Of a stretch of DNA of 64,000 nt, positions 25,649 through 36,670 are shown in pieces. The translations under genes and the position numbers were made by a program. This DNA is from Todiramphus chloris collaris. Its lineage: Eukaryota > Chordata > Aves > Coraciiformes > Alcedinidae. The notes beneath the pieces were generated by a model. The model had not been told where the DNA came from and searched no databases. It saw only the letters and a list, made by a program, of their open reading frames with translations. Position 1 is the first letter of the stretch; every line of letters starts with the position of its first letter. The stretch covers positions 1,094,215 to 1,158,214 of the forward strand of contig JANVCC010000261.1 in NCBI GenBank assembly GCA_025345505.1, read 5' to 3'.

Positions 25649-28379
25649 GCTTTTCTGCAACAAGTAATAACCATTTTCTATATAAGACAAGGGAAGGAGG
25701 ACTTAATTGAATTAGATAGAAATGTAGGTTCCAGCCATTTGTGCAATCTCACTCCAGTGTAATCATTCCAGTGTAATGGTCTCTGGTGCTTCTGCTACTT
25801 TCTGTTTCTATTTCCTTTCTTTCCCTCCTCCTCTCTGAGAGCAGAAGGCAATGTTGGAATTCCCTAGCAGTTAATTCTCTCACATCTCCTTACAGCATTC
25901 TTGTAGCATTACAGCCCATAGGGAGAACACTCTACACCCAAAAGGACTCAAAACTGATTTCCCTTCTTAAATTTCTGAACTGGACGAACTGTTAAAGACA
26001 TTCTTGAGAATTGTGGAGAAAAAGGTAGACTGACACCAAGAAGAATAACATTTCAAGGCTTTTTCCTCTTAAAGTAGCCAACTCAGGCTTACTCTTGTAG
26101 TGAGAATAGTGATAGTTCTCTTGCAATTTTTTTGATACCTTGCCAATGCCCAGCCCTGCTGTCTCAGCTAACGGAAGTGAGGAATTGTTGTCATCAGCAA
26201 ATTAGTTGCAACAAATTCTAAACTGTTCTTGCTCAGAAAAGCATCAAAAAAAATGCTTTAGGTTGCATGCCTTGGCTCACTCAGAGGCATTTTATTTCTA
26301 TCTAGCCTCTAGGTCAGAAATTAACTGCTGCTACCTTCCTTTCCTATCCAAGGTAGGACGTGGTCTATTTTTCAACATGCCCCTTATGAAACAGTTGCCC
26401 TCTCCTTACACTGCTGCACAACCAGTCGAGAGGGAGATTACCCAACTCTGACAGGGGTGTGGGGGCATGTGTGTTATCTGAATTTGTTTGTGAAAGTACT
26501 GAGGAGCTTTTGATAGCTACGGGGAGGTATGTTGTAAACTCTCTCTAATGAATACTTGTAGACATGAATGTTTGTGCATACCTTCACCATAAGAACAAGC
26601 TGAAGCCTGCACCATTTAGATTGTCTTCCTTTTCAGAATTGCACCTCTCTGAGCCTCTTCTTGTGGTGATTTTATGCGATCATTGCATAAATTGGAAGAG
26701 TTCACAGATAAGCTTTATGCAACTTTTACTGACTGAAGTTGGAGACGACAAACATCGTATAATTTATTCTCAATTGAAAAAGCATTCAATAAGTTTTGAT
26801 TTGAAAGAGTATTCATCCATAAGTTCCCTTTATTGCAAATTATATTTGAAATAAGAGAGGATTCAGTACTTCATATAATTATACTGCCTTCTTTAGGAGG
26901 AGGTATAATCTCTCTCAGTGAACTTCTGAGAAAATCTCATAATACAGTATTTATTTATGTGGTAGAGATGTTTTTAGAACTGTCATGAGTTACAAGACTG
27001 AGAACAACAGTGAAGTGATGTTTATCCAAGAATGTGTTGATACATACAATGCCTTCTTTGTCCTGTATCTTTGATATTGTACTTAGGAAATACTAAATTT
27101 CTATAACCTGTGGAAGTGAATATAAGCGACTAATTTAAGGTCTCAAGCCTGCCAGCAGCTCTGTATGAGAAACCCCTATGGATGAGAAGCACCTACTGAA
27201 TCTGTAACGTGTGTACACAGTGGTTTTGTTTTGGGGAAGCAAGAGACTGGTGAGGAGAAAAGGTGTTCAAACTCATCTTCAAGCTATGAAGTCAAAGGAA
27301 GAGATAGTAAAGATTCCTTTTATCCCTATACTTTTCAAACTCCAGTAAACAGTTAAATTGCAAGCCCAATATATTTCCAAGGCCCACCATCAGATTCCCT
27401 GTAAGGCTCCAGGTTTAATCTGGAGAAGAGGTATCAGTAAAGCTGGTGTTTATTCCACCCTTTTAAAAATGGTCAGTGTTCTTTCCTCATCCCTGGCCTT
27501 GCCATGATGAGCTCAGGATGCAGGAGGTAAATTTTCAGAGAGTATCTTTTATGAGCCCAGATGACATAGCTGGAAGGAGCAGACCAGCTTTGAAGCACAC
27601 CAGCCCTCTTTAAGTCTATTATGCAAGCAGAATCTTTCCCACATTGACCAGTCTCACAGCTATTTTGAGCAGTAATTTACCTGTGTTAAGGAGTTACACA
27701 GTTTATCCAATTATGTGACACTCATAAAAACAAATTGTAGGCAGACATAGTACACTCACATCGGACGGGGATTTACAGTTGAAGATGTAGTGCTTTTGGA
27801 AAGAAAAGGCTTTGGAGCCTTTGGAAACTTCAGTCTGATATGGCACCAAGACTGTGGCACATCCAGAACCCGATGTCTCCATCCCATTTTGCACCAGTGC
27901 CTAATTATTCAGTATGTCCTACTGACTGAATCACCCAAACCACTTCCTGCAGGGGACTTTTTGTAAAGCTCTTATCCAAGTACTGACCAAGCCCAGCCCT
28001 GCTTAGCTGTATGAAATCATAGCCTAAGGTGCTGTGGCTGCAAGCACAAACAGCATACATCTGTCATTTCAGCTCAGTTACTAATCCAGTTGCCTTCTTC
28101 AGAAATAAGCCTTCCTTTCAAAGCTGTCGTAAGAACAGCCCTGTCTTATAGGAAGGGTTACTTTCCTGTAGCAAAATAATCTTAGTAGCGTATATTAAAA
28201 TCTCAGCATTTCATCCTTTATGTGTTCTGATCAGTGATGGAAAAAACTGCCCATGTTGCACAACACTGGCTGCATTTAATGGCTACTTCCTGCTCTGGCC
28301 AATAGCTCTCTAGTGACTACTATGAAAATGGGTGAGAAAAGCAGATCTATAAAAATTACACATGATAACACTTTGGGAT

Positions 28380-28416
28380 CATTTTATGAACAAATAATTT
28401 ATCTGTTCATAAAATG
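28380..28416. repeat. Hairpin, 13-bp arms
   Basis: Arms CATTTTATGAACA and TGTTCATAAAATG are perfectly complementary around an 11-nt AT-rich loop. Confidence 0.85.
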
Positions 28417-29487
28417 AATAACAGGTTTCTACAGCTACTGAGAGACAACACTGAACAGAGACCAATTTTTTTCAAGCCTGAGTGTTTAAATTTAGGTGCC
28501 TAAATAAGAAATGAAGGAACCTGCCTAAGCATATGTTTACCAGACTGACTGTATGCACCCATGAATCACATTTCCAGAAGTGTTGAACTTCTACAGCTCC
28601 TACTGATTTTAGTCAGCATCTCTGGCAATCACAGCAGGGTATCTGAAAATCAGGGTCTATATTTGTATTTTGAAAGAAATGTAGTAAGGTTACAGAGATG
28701 CATGTTTCTGACGGGGCATATCCTGATCTCTGCCTACAGCGTGAGTAACTACGCTATATGCAGGACTGCTGTGCTAGTATTCTTGCCCCCCAGCAGCTCG
28801 TGTGCTATCAAAACAGGGCAGCTGCTGCATCCTTCAGAGAAGCAGGGTGTTCCTCATGGTTATGGAAGCCTGTCCCACACACTCCATGTTCTCTGACCTG
28901 TTTCACCTTGAAATATCCCATGCGGTAGTTCAGGGTGAGCTTGCACTGACCCCCCCCAAGTCACAAGCTGGATGTTCCATGAGCAAGCTCTTAGTGTCCT
29001 GTCCCCCACATGTAACTCAGCTATACCGAGTCCTATACATACAGTAGGTATACTTAAAAACTCAGAGCAGGACTGGAAATAAATCTGAATTAGAGCATAA
29101 TTTGGGTGGGGAATTTTAGCGAGTCATACTAAAGATTTTGTGTTATTTGATTATACTAAGTCTGTATGGTTAGTGTTATAAAAAAAAAAAAAAAAAGTTT
29201 TTTCTTTCCTGTTTCTCTCTGTTCTTATGCTGGGCAAGACCTCTAGCCCAGTGCATCTGCATATAAAATGAAAGAAAATTTACAACAATAAGATCTTGAT
29301 ACACTTAACAAGGATGTACCACTCCCCTACCCCTCAGTAAATTATTTTGCTGGAGGCTACATCATTCTCTCTAAGTAGTATGTTGGGAGTTGACAGAGGC
29401 GTGAATAATTCACCTTGTAGGAAGCCTCCCCAACCCTAGCTGAGCTGCAGCATGTTGGGCTGGCCTTTGATGCAGACTGGTTGGGCA

Positions 29488-29510
29488 GGTTCCTGGGCGC
29501 CCCAGGAACC
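29488..29510. repeat. GC-rich hairpin, 10-bp arms
   Basis: Arms GGTTCCTGGG and CCCAGGAACC around the three bases CGC, in an otherwise AT-rich region. Confidence 0.85.
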
Positions 29511-32500
29511 GGTCTGACGGGCCTGTTATGCCAACAAATTCTGGTATGATTCCATGCTCTCCAGAATGCAGAAACCTGCCCAGCCAGTTAAATGAAAGGC
29601 ATATTAGGTTATCCATTGCACATTGTATATATCTTAGGTGCAGCAGATCTCCTCTCAGCATTCTCTAGTGTGGTCCACGGTGGCTTCCTCATCTTACTTA
29701 CACTTGAGGTTTATAGCCGGAGGGGAAGTCAATAGTAAATATTTATCACCCCGATCAAGGACAGAACATTTCACAATTCAAACAGAAGGGTGAGTTTTAA
29801 AAGTCTTTCTTTAAAATTAATTTAAGATAACCTTAAGCAAAAATTTCTCTTATGCTTGAAGTGGTATAATGGCTATCTCCTTAATGTGTCTGAGTACTGC
29901 CGCTCTCCATGGCACGTGTTGAGAGAATTATTGCGAGTGCAGCTTTTTGACCCTTCTGTGTGCAGCTCAACATCATCTGCTCTCTCTGCAAGAGTATTTA
30001 CTGGAGAGTTCAATGAACTGAGCACGGGAGTGAGAGGTAGAAACTCCACTGCCAATGACTTACTATTTTGAGCAGGTCACTTCAGTATTGTCTGTTGGTC
30101 TTCTCTTTTATACAGTACTTTACTAAAAGCTGTTCACAACAGCACTGTTGTGACAAGGCACAGTGCCAGTACAGTAAGATGTGTGGTTACTAACTCTTGC
30201 CAGACTAACTTTTTTAATTGTTCAGCTTTATGGAGCGAGTTGATTAAACTTTGATTTAAATATTGGCTTCATGGTAAGATAGGAAACATACTCGTAATTC
30301 TTACTGCTTTCTTTCCATCTACTTATTAGAAATTTACCTGTTCAGAATGAATAACGGTGGTGGCAACAGTAACAAAAAGCAGTGCTGATCATAGAGAGCA
30401 GGCAGACCTGAAAGCTGTACCTGTATCTGCAACTGAATCCATTCACAGCTTCTGTGTCAAATAAGAAAAATTAGTGTGAAAACAAAACCTGTGGAATCTG
30501 GTAACTGATTAACTACTGGAGCACAGAAGTACTGGCTGAGCTGAATAGAAAGGAATGAAGACAGGTTTTGTCATGCCTGTTAGGACAAAATAACTCTTTC
30601 ACTTAAGTAAATGTGAATCTTCTCACCATCTGTGTGACTACATTTTTGAAAACCCTCGAATAGCTACTTTCATTTCCCTGGAAATCTCAATTTTGCCTAC
30701 TTTTAAGTGGAACAATTACCATTCTCTTTCATGATGTAAAAAAAAAAAAAAGTAAAGATCAGAGTCCACAGTGGACACAAACCACTAGGTACAAAAATAT
30801 CTATACAGGATTATGTGAGACTTTATGGTGGTCACACAACAGGAGGCTTCAGTTATGGAAATGTTTACTGCCAGCTATTTCCAGGTTGATGCAAAAATGA
30901 ACATTACTATTCTTTTGTAGAATGCCAATAGAAAGGCCTCCCAAGCAGCTTAAAGAGCCAATGAATAGCAGATTGAAATTACCTTCTCCTTAGCAACATT
31001 CTATCTGTGCAAAAATTCTTCTTCATAGTGTGAGAAAAGGGAAAGAAGAGAAGTTTTGTTCTCTCACAGAAGCTAATAATATTCACCAGGGGAAAAAAAA
31101 AGGGGTTTTTTTTTAATAATTTCTGTTGATTTTGGTATCAAATATGGAAGGAAAATTTGCTAAGGAATACATTATTTTCAAAAGACATCTATGGTTTGTG
31201 TGTTCTCTCTGGCTTTTCCTCAGCTGCTTTATTTTAGGGGACAGTAAAGGCAGGGACTAGGGGATTTTTTTTCCTCAAAAGGTAAGTAAAACATTATTTC
31301 CCATATATATTTTCTCTTTTTTGTTTGTTTTCCTGCCCTAAATCCTTGTCATTTGCTACAGTAAAAGGTAGGTGGCATGATATTGTACACAGACCCATAA
31401 ACTTTTACTTCAGTCTTCCAATCTGGAAACAGCCTTCCAAGGCTGAGGTAAATATGCAACCTACTCAGACTGTTCACGTTAACCTGCCAAACACCAGGAG
31501 GAGAAAGACTTTTCCACATGCAAGCAACACAGATAGGTGCTGCTGTTCAGAGTCTGAGGACCAGGAACACTGCACTCGGGTCCTGCAACAGCATCCCTCA
31601 AGTTGTTTGTTTGGGTTTTTTCTCACATCAAGGGTCTCCAAAAGACCTGAGAGTTTCAGATTAATAAATCCTGGCTGTTTCTGACTGCAGCTGAGGAGCA
31701 GTGAAAGCACTTCAAAGAAGAGGGTTTCTTAAAGTGAACAATGTTACTGGCATCAGGGAACATGATCGTGGCACGATTTCGAGAGTGGCTATGCAAGCAG
31801 CTTGAGAAGAACCGAATTCAGCTGGGGGTGGGGTGGGTGATGGAGGGACTCCTCCCTGTTTTGCCAGAGAAAGCAACCACCTGTGCCAGGCAGCAGGGGA
31901 GTGCTCTGCGTGCCCTCCCAGCTCTGAGACATTGTACCATTTAGTGATCTGCCAGCTCCTACACTCCCAGTTCAAACCCCATAGCTGCTGAACTGTGCCA
32001 CGTGCTTTTATTTGCTGCATCTGAAGTTGGGCTCCTTTGATGTCTTCACTGGCAACTGCGACGTGAAGTTCATTAAATGAACACGACTAGAGAGTGAAGC
32101 GGTATCTTTATCCCTCAGTGCAGATCTGCAAGTCAAGGAGGCTGTGAGGGCACTGGCCATGTATGTTTATCTGCAATCTCCTAAATCTCATGTGAATAAG
32201 GACTTCACTATTTTATATATGGATATATATTGATACATACAGGAAAAGAGTGGTATATTTACCACTGTGTTTAAAGCAATTAAAATATCTAAACTGGAGT
32301 TGACCAGTAGAAGCTGGTGTTAATCTTCACATCTAAATTTAAGGTAGTAGAAGCAAAGTATGTAAGCTTTCTGCTAATTTCTGTCTGCATATGCAGTGAG
32401 CTAAGTCATCTTCTGCTACCTCAGCAACTGTTCAGAAACAATGATGCAGCTTCTGTAGTGCCCCCCAAAAAGGGAGGGCGGGTGTGGTATGGGAATTAAA

Positions 32501-34311
32501 GGCTATTTTTTATTTCATCTGTGCTGCAACACTGCAGAACTCTTAGAATAGAAACACAGTCATTTGCTGATTTGCCAGTAAATAATCCACTCATTAAGGA
32601 GGAAGGCATTACCACTACAGTGCAACTGAACATCACCAGCTTCACATACTATTAATAAAACATTTCAGATCAGCCAGGTCAAAAATGGGCTAGGATTAAA
32701 TTAGCTTCCCTTTTTGCAGAAGTTGCTCACAGATAAGCATTCTGGCACCTCGTTTAAGATGCCATATTGCAGATTGTTGTGAAATCCGGACGTGAGCCAT
32801 GACACCATAAAAACTTTCATATCTGTTCAAGCACAACAGTGGTGAAGCATTCTTCCCACAGTTTTATTGTTCAGGTGTGTGTGTGTTTACTCTCAGGCAA
32901 TGAATGAGATGTAGTTCCAGTTCGACTAGTCACCTTAAACCATCCAATGTAACTACACGTGGAATACCAGACTCTTCAGTGGTTTTCTAGGATGCTTAAT
33001 GAGGCAGGGAACTACTCAGTAGCTGGTGGCCATGAATGTGATTAGGGAATACATAAAATCAAATAAATCTGGAAAGGAGATAACGTTCAACTGGTCTTAA
33101 ACCATTATCACTTCTTGTTGAGCAGATAAGAATAACACCGTAGAAGCCAAGGGATTTATATTGCTGTAAAACTCAATCTGAGAGAATATGAGAATAATCT
33201 GCTCACACAGTTTATTGAGAAATAAAATCAATTGCATAATTCTTTTCCAGAGTCCTTCCTATAAATAAAAAGAAAGGCCCAGTTTATGATAAAATACTCA
33301 AACAATTGGCAAGAGGGCTATTTTATTGCTACTTAGCAGATCTGTGTATATATTTAAGACATCTGTTTCTCTTAACTCTGAGGAAACTACTTGCCTACAT
33401 CACAAACTTTTCCATTTTAGAAGTTTCAAGAGTCAACTAAAAAGCTGCCAGCAAGCATTACTTAAGAAGAATAGAGTATCTATCACAACTTATTATGACC
33501 ATATCTGTTGTAAGATGTAGCTAATTTTAATTCTACCGTGTGTGTACCGATACGATAATAGATCAAACTTGAGATGCAAGTCATCTGCTGCTGAGCTACT
33601 GAACATTTGGTTTATTGTATTTTAGTTGAAAAACAAGTGGCTAAGCAACGCTGAGGAACGAGCAGAAAAGCCGACCACAAGATTTTGCAAAATAGTTCAA
33701 AATTCCAAGTATATATTTGATGGGAAACCAAGAGTATTTTCAACAGAGGTGGACAACAGATTGAAAGGCTGCTTAATCAGGGGTCATCTTGTCTGACAGT
33801 ATTTCAAAATACTTCAGAAATGGTGAAATAGTATTTGAGATCCAGCTTTACTTACACTGAAGCTCCATACTTACAATACCTTCTGGAGATGTGAATGATC
33901 TGAGTAATGTAACAAGAGTAAGATGGAACAGCTACTAACAGGCATTAAATACCTGAAGGCCTCATTTTTTTTTCACACTGCCATTAATAATCTAGAAAGT
34001 AGGTGTCTATAGTACTGGCCCTTGCAAACTGATAGCCATTTTGTCTTCTCATCAGGCCACAAAGGTGTCTCTCCAAGTGTTCCTATATAGACTAAAATAG
34101 TGCAGTGTGAAGGCAGAATAGTAATAGGAAAAAGCTGTGTTTTCTTTCTATTTCATTACTCTAAGGAGAACTACAGACTAAAAATCAAGGGGTTTCGCTC
34201 AAGGCAGACAGCAGGGTTGGTCTCAGTGAATGAAAGAACGCTGATATGCAGTTTGCACAAAAGCATTACACTAGTGAAAATCACGAAAGGGACACCAAAG
34301 TTCAGCTTTGG

Positions 34312-34583
34312 TGGGATAAGGTGTCATGGGCTTAAGCTGTGCCAGGGTAGGTTTAGATTAGACATTAGGAAAAATGACTATACTGAGAGTGGTGAGGCCT
34401 TGGAACAGGCTGCCCAGGGAGGTGGAGCAGTCACCATCCCTGGAGGTCTTCAGGAAAACAGGTGGATATAATAACAGGTGGATGTAGCACTTCAGGACAT
34501 GGTTTAGTGGTCATGGTAATGTTGGGTAGACAGTTGGACTTGATGATCTTGGAGGTCTTTTCCAACCTTAATGATTCTGTGAC
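34312..34583 (+). mobile_element. CR1 LINE, 5'-truncated copy
   Basis: Plus-oriented CR1 remnant with GGTTTAGATTAGACATTAGG, the GAGAGTGGTGAGGCCTTGGA block, and the tail AATGATTCTGTGAC. It is the repeat nearest to the RBBP8 promoter, ending about 0.45 kb before the CpG island. Confidence 0.93.
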
Positions 34584-35212
34584 ACTAATTATACGACCCT
34601 ACCAGTTTTCATACTCACGTGAAACACTGAAATACGCCCGAGGCTGTTCTGCTCTATGCTGAAATGACAATCCCATGCAACCTGTGAAGCGGGGGGAAGC
34701 GTTACAAGCAAATCTTCTGCGTGTAAACCGCAGAAGTCAGTAGAAAAGATAGTTTTGGCAGCACAGCCTGAAGGTCTCCAAATAGCAAGGTCTCTATTGG
34801 CAAGGTCTCAAAATCCCAAAGGTCCTCTTGACATCCAAACCAGGAAGATTTTTTTTCAGGTAGGCTCTCCCCCTGTGTGTAGCATTTGTTTTAACGCAGG
34901 TTCTCACACCTTTCCTTGCTTTTCTGTGGTGTTCTGTGTTCACTGCTACGCTCCACCCCGGCACCCACCAAGGCCTGGCGCGTTCCCTTGGCTTTCTTCT
35001 GGCTGCTCTCTGTGAAACCCCAAACGCCAGGTCAGACTGAGGAGGAGAGCGCTGGGACAGCGGCTGCCGGACGCGACAGATGCCTGGCCTGGCCTGGCCC
35101 GGGGCACTCGAACGCGTGCCGCCATCCTCCGCGCCGGGGGCGGGAAGGCGGGAAGGAGGAACAACAAGCGGCCCGGGGGGCGCTTGGCCCTCACCGCCCC
35201 TCAGGGCCCGGC

Positions 35213-35222
35213 TCTCGCGAGA
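35213..35222. promoter_or_regulatory. TCTCGCGAGA (BANP/Kaiso-type) element
   Basis: Perfect 10-mer; the palindrome extends to 14 bases (35,211-35,224). A near copy begins 22 bp downstream, about two helical turns, so two factors could sit on the same DNA face. Confidence 0.75.
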
Positions 35223-35244
35223 GCAGCGCGGAAGCCTCGCGAGA

Positions 35245-35340
35245 GCTGCCGGTGCCCCGCCTCCCCCCGCAGCAAGAGGCGCCCGGCCGCGGCTTTCCCT
35301 CTTCCCGCCGCTGCGCGCGGAGCCGCCGCGAGCCAACCAG
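35245..35340 (+). other. RBBP8: RBBP8 exon 1, non-coding (putative)
   Basis: Inferred 5' UTR exon. The right edge is a good donor, CAACCAG followed by GTAACG at 35,341. The left edge is a guess just downstream of the TCTCGCGAGA elements. An alternative donor, CCA followed by GTGAGT, occurs at 35,675/35,676 and could end a longer or second first exon. Vertebrate RBBP8 genes have a non-coding first exon before the ATG exon. Confidence 0.45.
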
Positions 35341-35567
35341 GTAACGGCGCGCGCTCTCCTCGCCGCCTGGCAACGGCCGCTCTGAGGACGGGCCCGCGTC
35401 CCGCCGGGCTCGCTCCTCCCGCCGCCAGCCCCCGGGGTTGGCCGGCCCGTTCTCGCCGCTTCGGCGGCTCTGGGCGGTGCCGCCGCCGGTGCCGGTCGGG
35501 GAAGGGGCGCGTGGGACATGCCCGACCCCTCCTCTGCCGCCCGGGCTCCTGGGCGGGACAGAAGCTT

Positions 35568-35576
35568 GGCGGGAAA
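35568..35576. promoter_or_regulatory. E2F-like site TTTCCCGCC
   Basis: GGCGGGAAA on the plus strand, the textbook E2F half-consensus on the reverse strand. It lies downstream of the putative exon 1 donor, in intron 1 or an alternative exon 1. Confidence 0.5.
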
Positions 35577-36130
35577 CTGGTGCCGCTGAGGCGCGGGGGG
35601 CTCGCTGCCGCCCGGCGAGCTCTGGGGCGCCGGGCATGGCGTGATTCCTCTCGGCAGCCCGGCGTGACTTAACCAGTGAGTTTTCTGTGCCGTGTTCGTG
35701 CGAAGGGAAAAGGAGGGGGGAAAATAAATAAATAAATAAAAAATCAGCGCTGGGAGGTGCGGGTACAACCGGCAGAGTTGGGTCGGGTAGCAGCTGGTGC
35801 TTGGCGGCGGGGGCTGCGGGGGTTTAGGGGCTCCGTGCTCCCCAGACCCGCAGAGAGGCAGCGTCCTCCCGCCAGCCGGGTGCGAGGGCAGCGGAGCAGC
35901 GCCGGTGCTGTCAGCGCTGCCCGCCCCCGCTGCGGAGGGCGCGGGGAGGCCGTTTGTGAAGCTGCTCAGAGGGCTGACGGTGCCGGTGGGCGCTGGTGGT
36001 TGGAAGAGAGCCATAGAAATGTTTCGGTGGCTCAGAACGTGCCGGGGTAGCCGGGAGGACAGGAGCGGTGCCCCGTCTGAGCCAGTGGCCCTGCTCCTGC
36101 CCGCAGCCGGCAGCGGGACCTGGGCAGAGC

Positions 36131-36250
36131 TGCCGGCTCCCCGCTCTCCCTTCCCCCCGAGAGCTGCCGGCTNNNNNNNNNNTGCCGGCTCCCCGCTCTC
36201 CCTTCCCCCCGAGAGCTGCCGGCTCCCCGTTCTCCTACCCGAGGTGGATT
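36131..36250. repeat. 34-bp GC-rich tandem repeat with gap
   Basis: TGCCGGCTCCCCGCTCTCCC-type units start at 36,131, 36,165, 36,183 and 36,217; undisturbed neighbours are 34 bp apart. The second is cut after 8 bases by ten Ns, and those 8 bases reappear after the gap, so the array length is uncertain. Confidence 0.85.
36173..36182. other. Assembly gap (10 N)
   Basis: Ten Ns in the 34-bp repeat inside the CpG island, flanked by the same 8-mer TGCCGGCT. Confidence 0.95.
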
Positions 36251-36559
36251 TTATCCCTAAGGACTGGAAACCCTTCTCTTAAGACTAAAGTAAGCTAAGA
36301 AGCCGAGAGCACTGAACGCCTTTTACACCTGTACTGCCCGGGCCTGTCACAGGCTCTGCTGGAGAGGGCCCTTTATTCACAGACAGGTTGAACACCTGCA
36401 GAAAGCAACCTATTGTTTGGGGATCTTGAAGCAGGTGAAGCTGGGGAAAAGGCATTGCTCTTTTATCCCCCCTTTTTATATTTGGTTGCTGTGTGAATCA
36501 TTTGCAGAAACTCTGAGTGAGTTTAATGCATTTATCTATTTATTTATTTATTCTTACAG

Positions 36560-36670
36560 TCATCTTTGTGGGGGAAAAAAAGAACCAAACCCAAAACACT
36601 AGGGACAGCCTTTACTAGTTCTAGTCAGATGCCCTCTTCTTGAAAACGATTCATCTGATGCACTCAGCAG
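36560..36670 (+). other. RBBP8: Possible alternative 5' UTR exon
   Basis: A pyrimidine- and T-rich tract ends in TTCTTACAG (36,551-36,559) and, 111 bases later, CAGCAG is followed by GTAAGAG, a strong donor at 36,671. The interval contains short ORFs only. It could be an optional leader exon of RBBP8. No expression evidence is available here. Confidence 0.3.

Larger units (their letters stand above)
21608..34311. other. Intergenic DNA, no gene seen
   Basis: Twelve and a half kilobases with no recognisable exon, tRNA or CR1. It holds a 60-bp near-perfect inverted repeat (23,773/25,589), three small perfect hairpins (28,380; 29,488; 30,134) and A or T runs near 29,180 and 30,738. The lack of CR1 in this block contrasts with the 8 to 22 kb part; conserved regulatory elements could lie here but cannot be seen from one sequence. 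Confidence 0.5.
35118..35340 (+). promoter_or_regulatory. RBBP8: RBBP8 core promoter region
   Basis: A TATA-less CpG-island promoter. Visible motifs: a YY1-like GCCGCCATCC (35,118-35,127, reverse of GGATGGCGGC), tandem E2F-like GGCGGGAA at 35,139-35,146 and 35,147-35,154, the perfect palindrome TCTCGCGAGA at 35,213-35,222 with a near copy CCTCGCGAGA at 35,235-35,244, and TTCCCGCC at 35,302-35,309. TCTCGCGAGA is the element bound by BANP and reported for Kaiso/ZBTB33, common in CpG-island promoters of essential genes. E2F sites fit the S/G2 expression of CtIP. The start site itself is not seen. Confidence 0.7.
35030..36260. promoter_or_regulatory. RBBP8: CpG island over RBBP8 5' end
   Basis: GC content and CpG density rise abruptly from about 35,030 and fall after about 36,260, in contrast to the AT-rich surroundings. 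This is the only CpG island in the window and lies just before the first RBBP8 exons. Overlapping long ORFs on both strands here come from GC richness and are not genes. Ten Ns at 36,173-36,182 interrupt its right part. Confidence 0.9.

Noticed and set aside
29410..29661. 83-codon minus-strand ORF
   Set aside because: No family resemblance and it lies across a hairpin; treated as chance.
34794..36014. 406-codon open frame on the minus strand over the CpG island
   Set aside because: Pro/Ala/Gly/Arg-rich, arises from GC-rich sequence with few stops, resembles no protein, and crosses the promoter and exon 1 of RBBP8.
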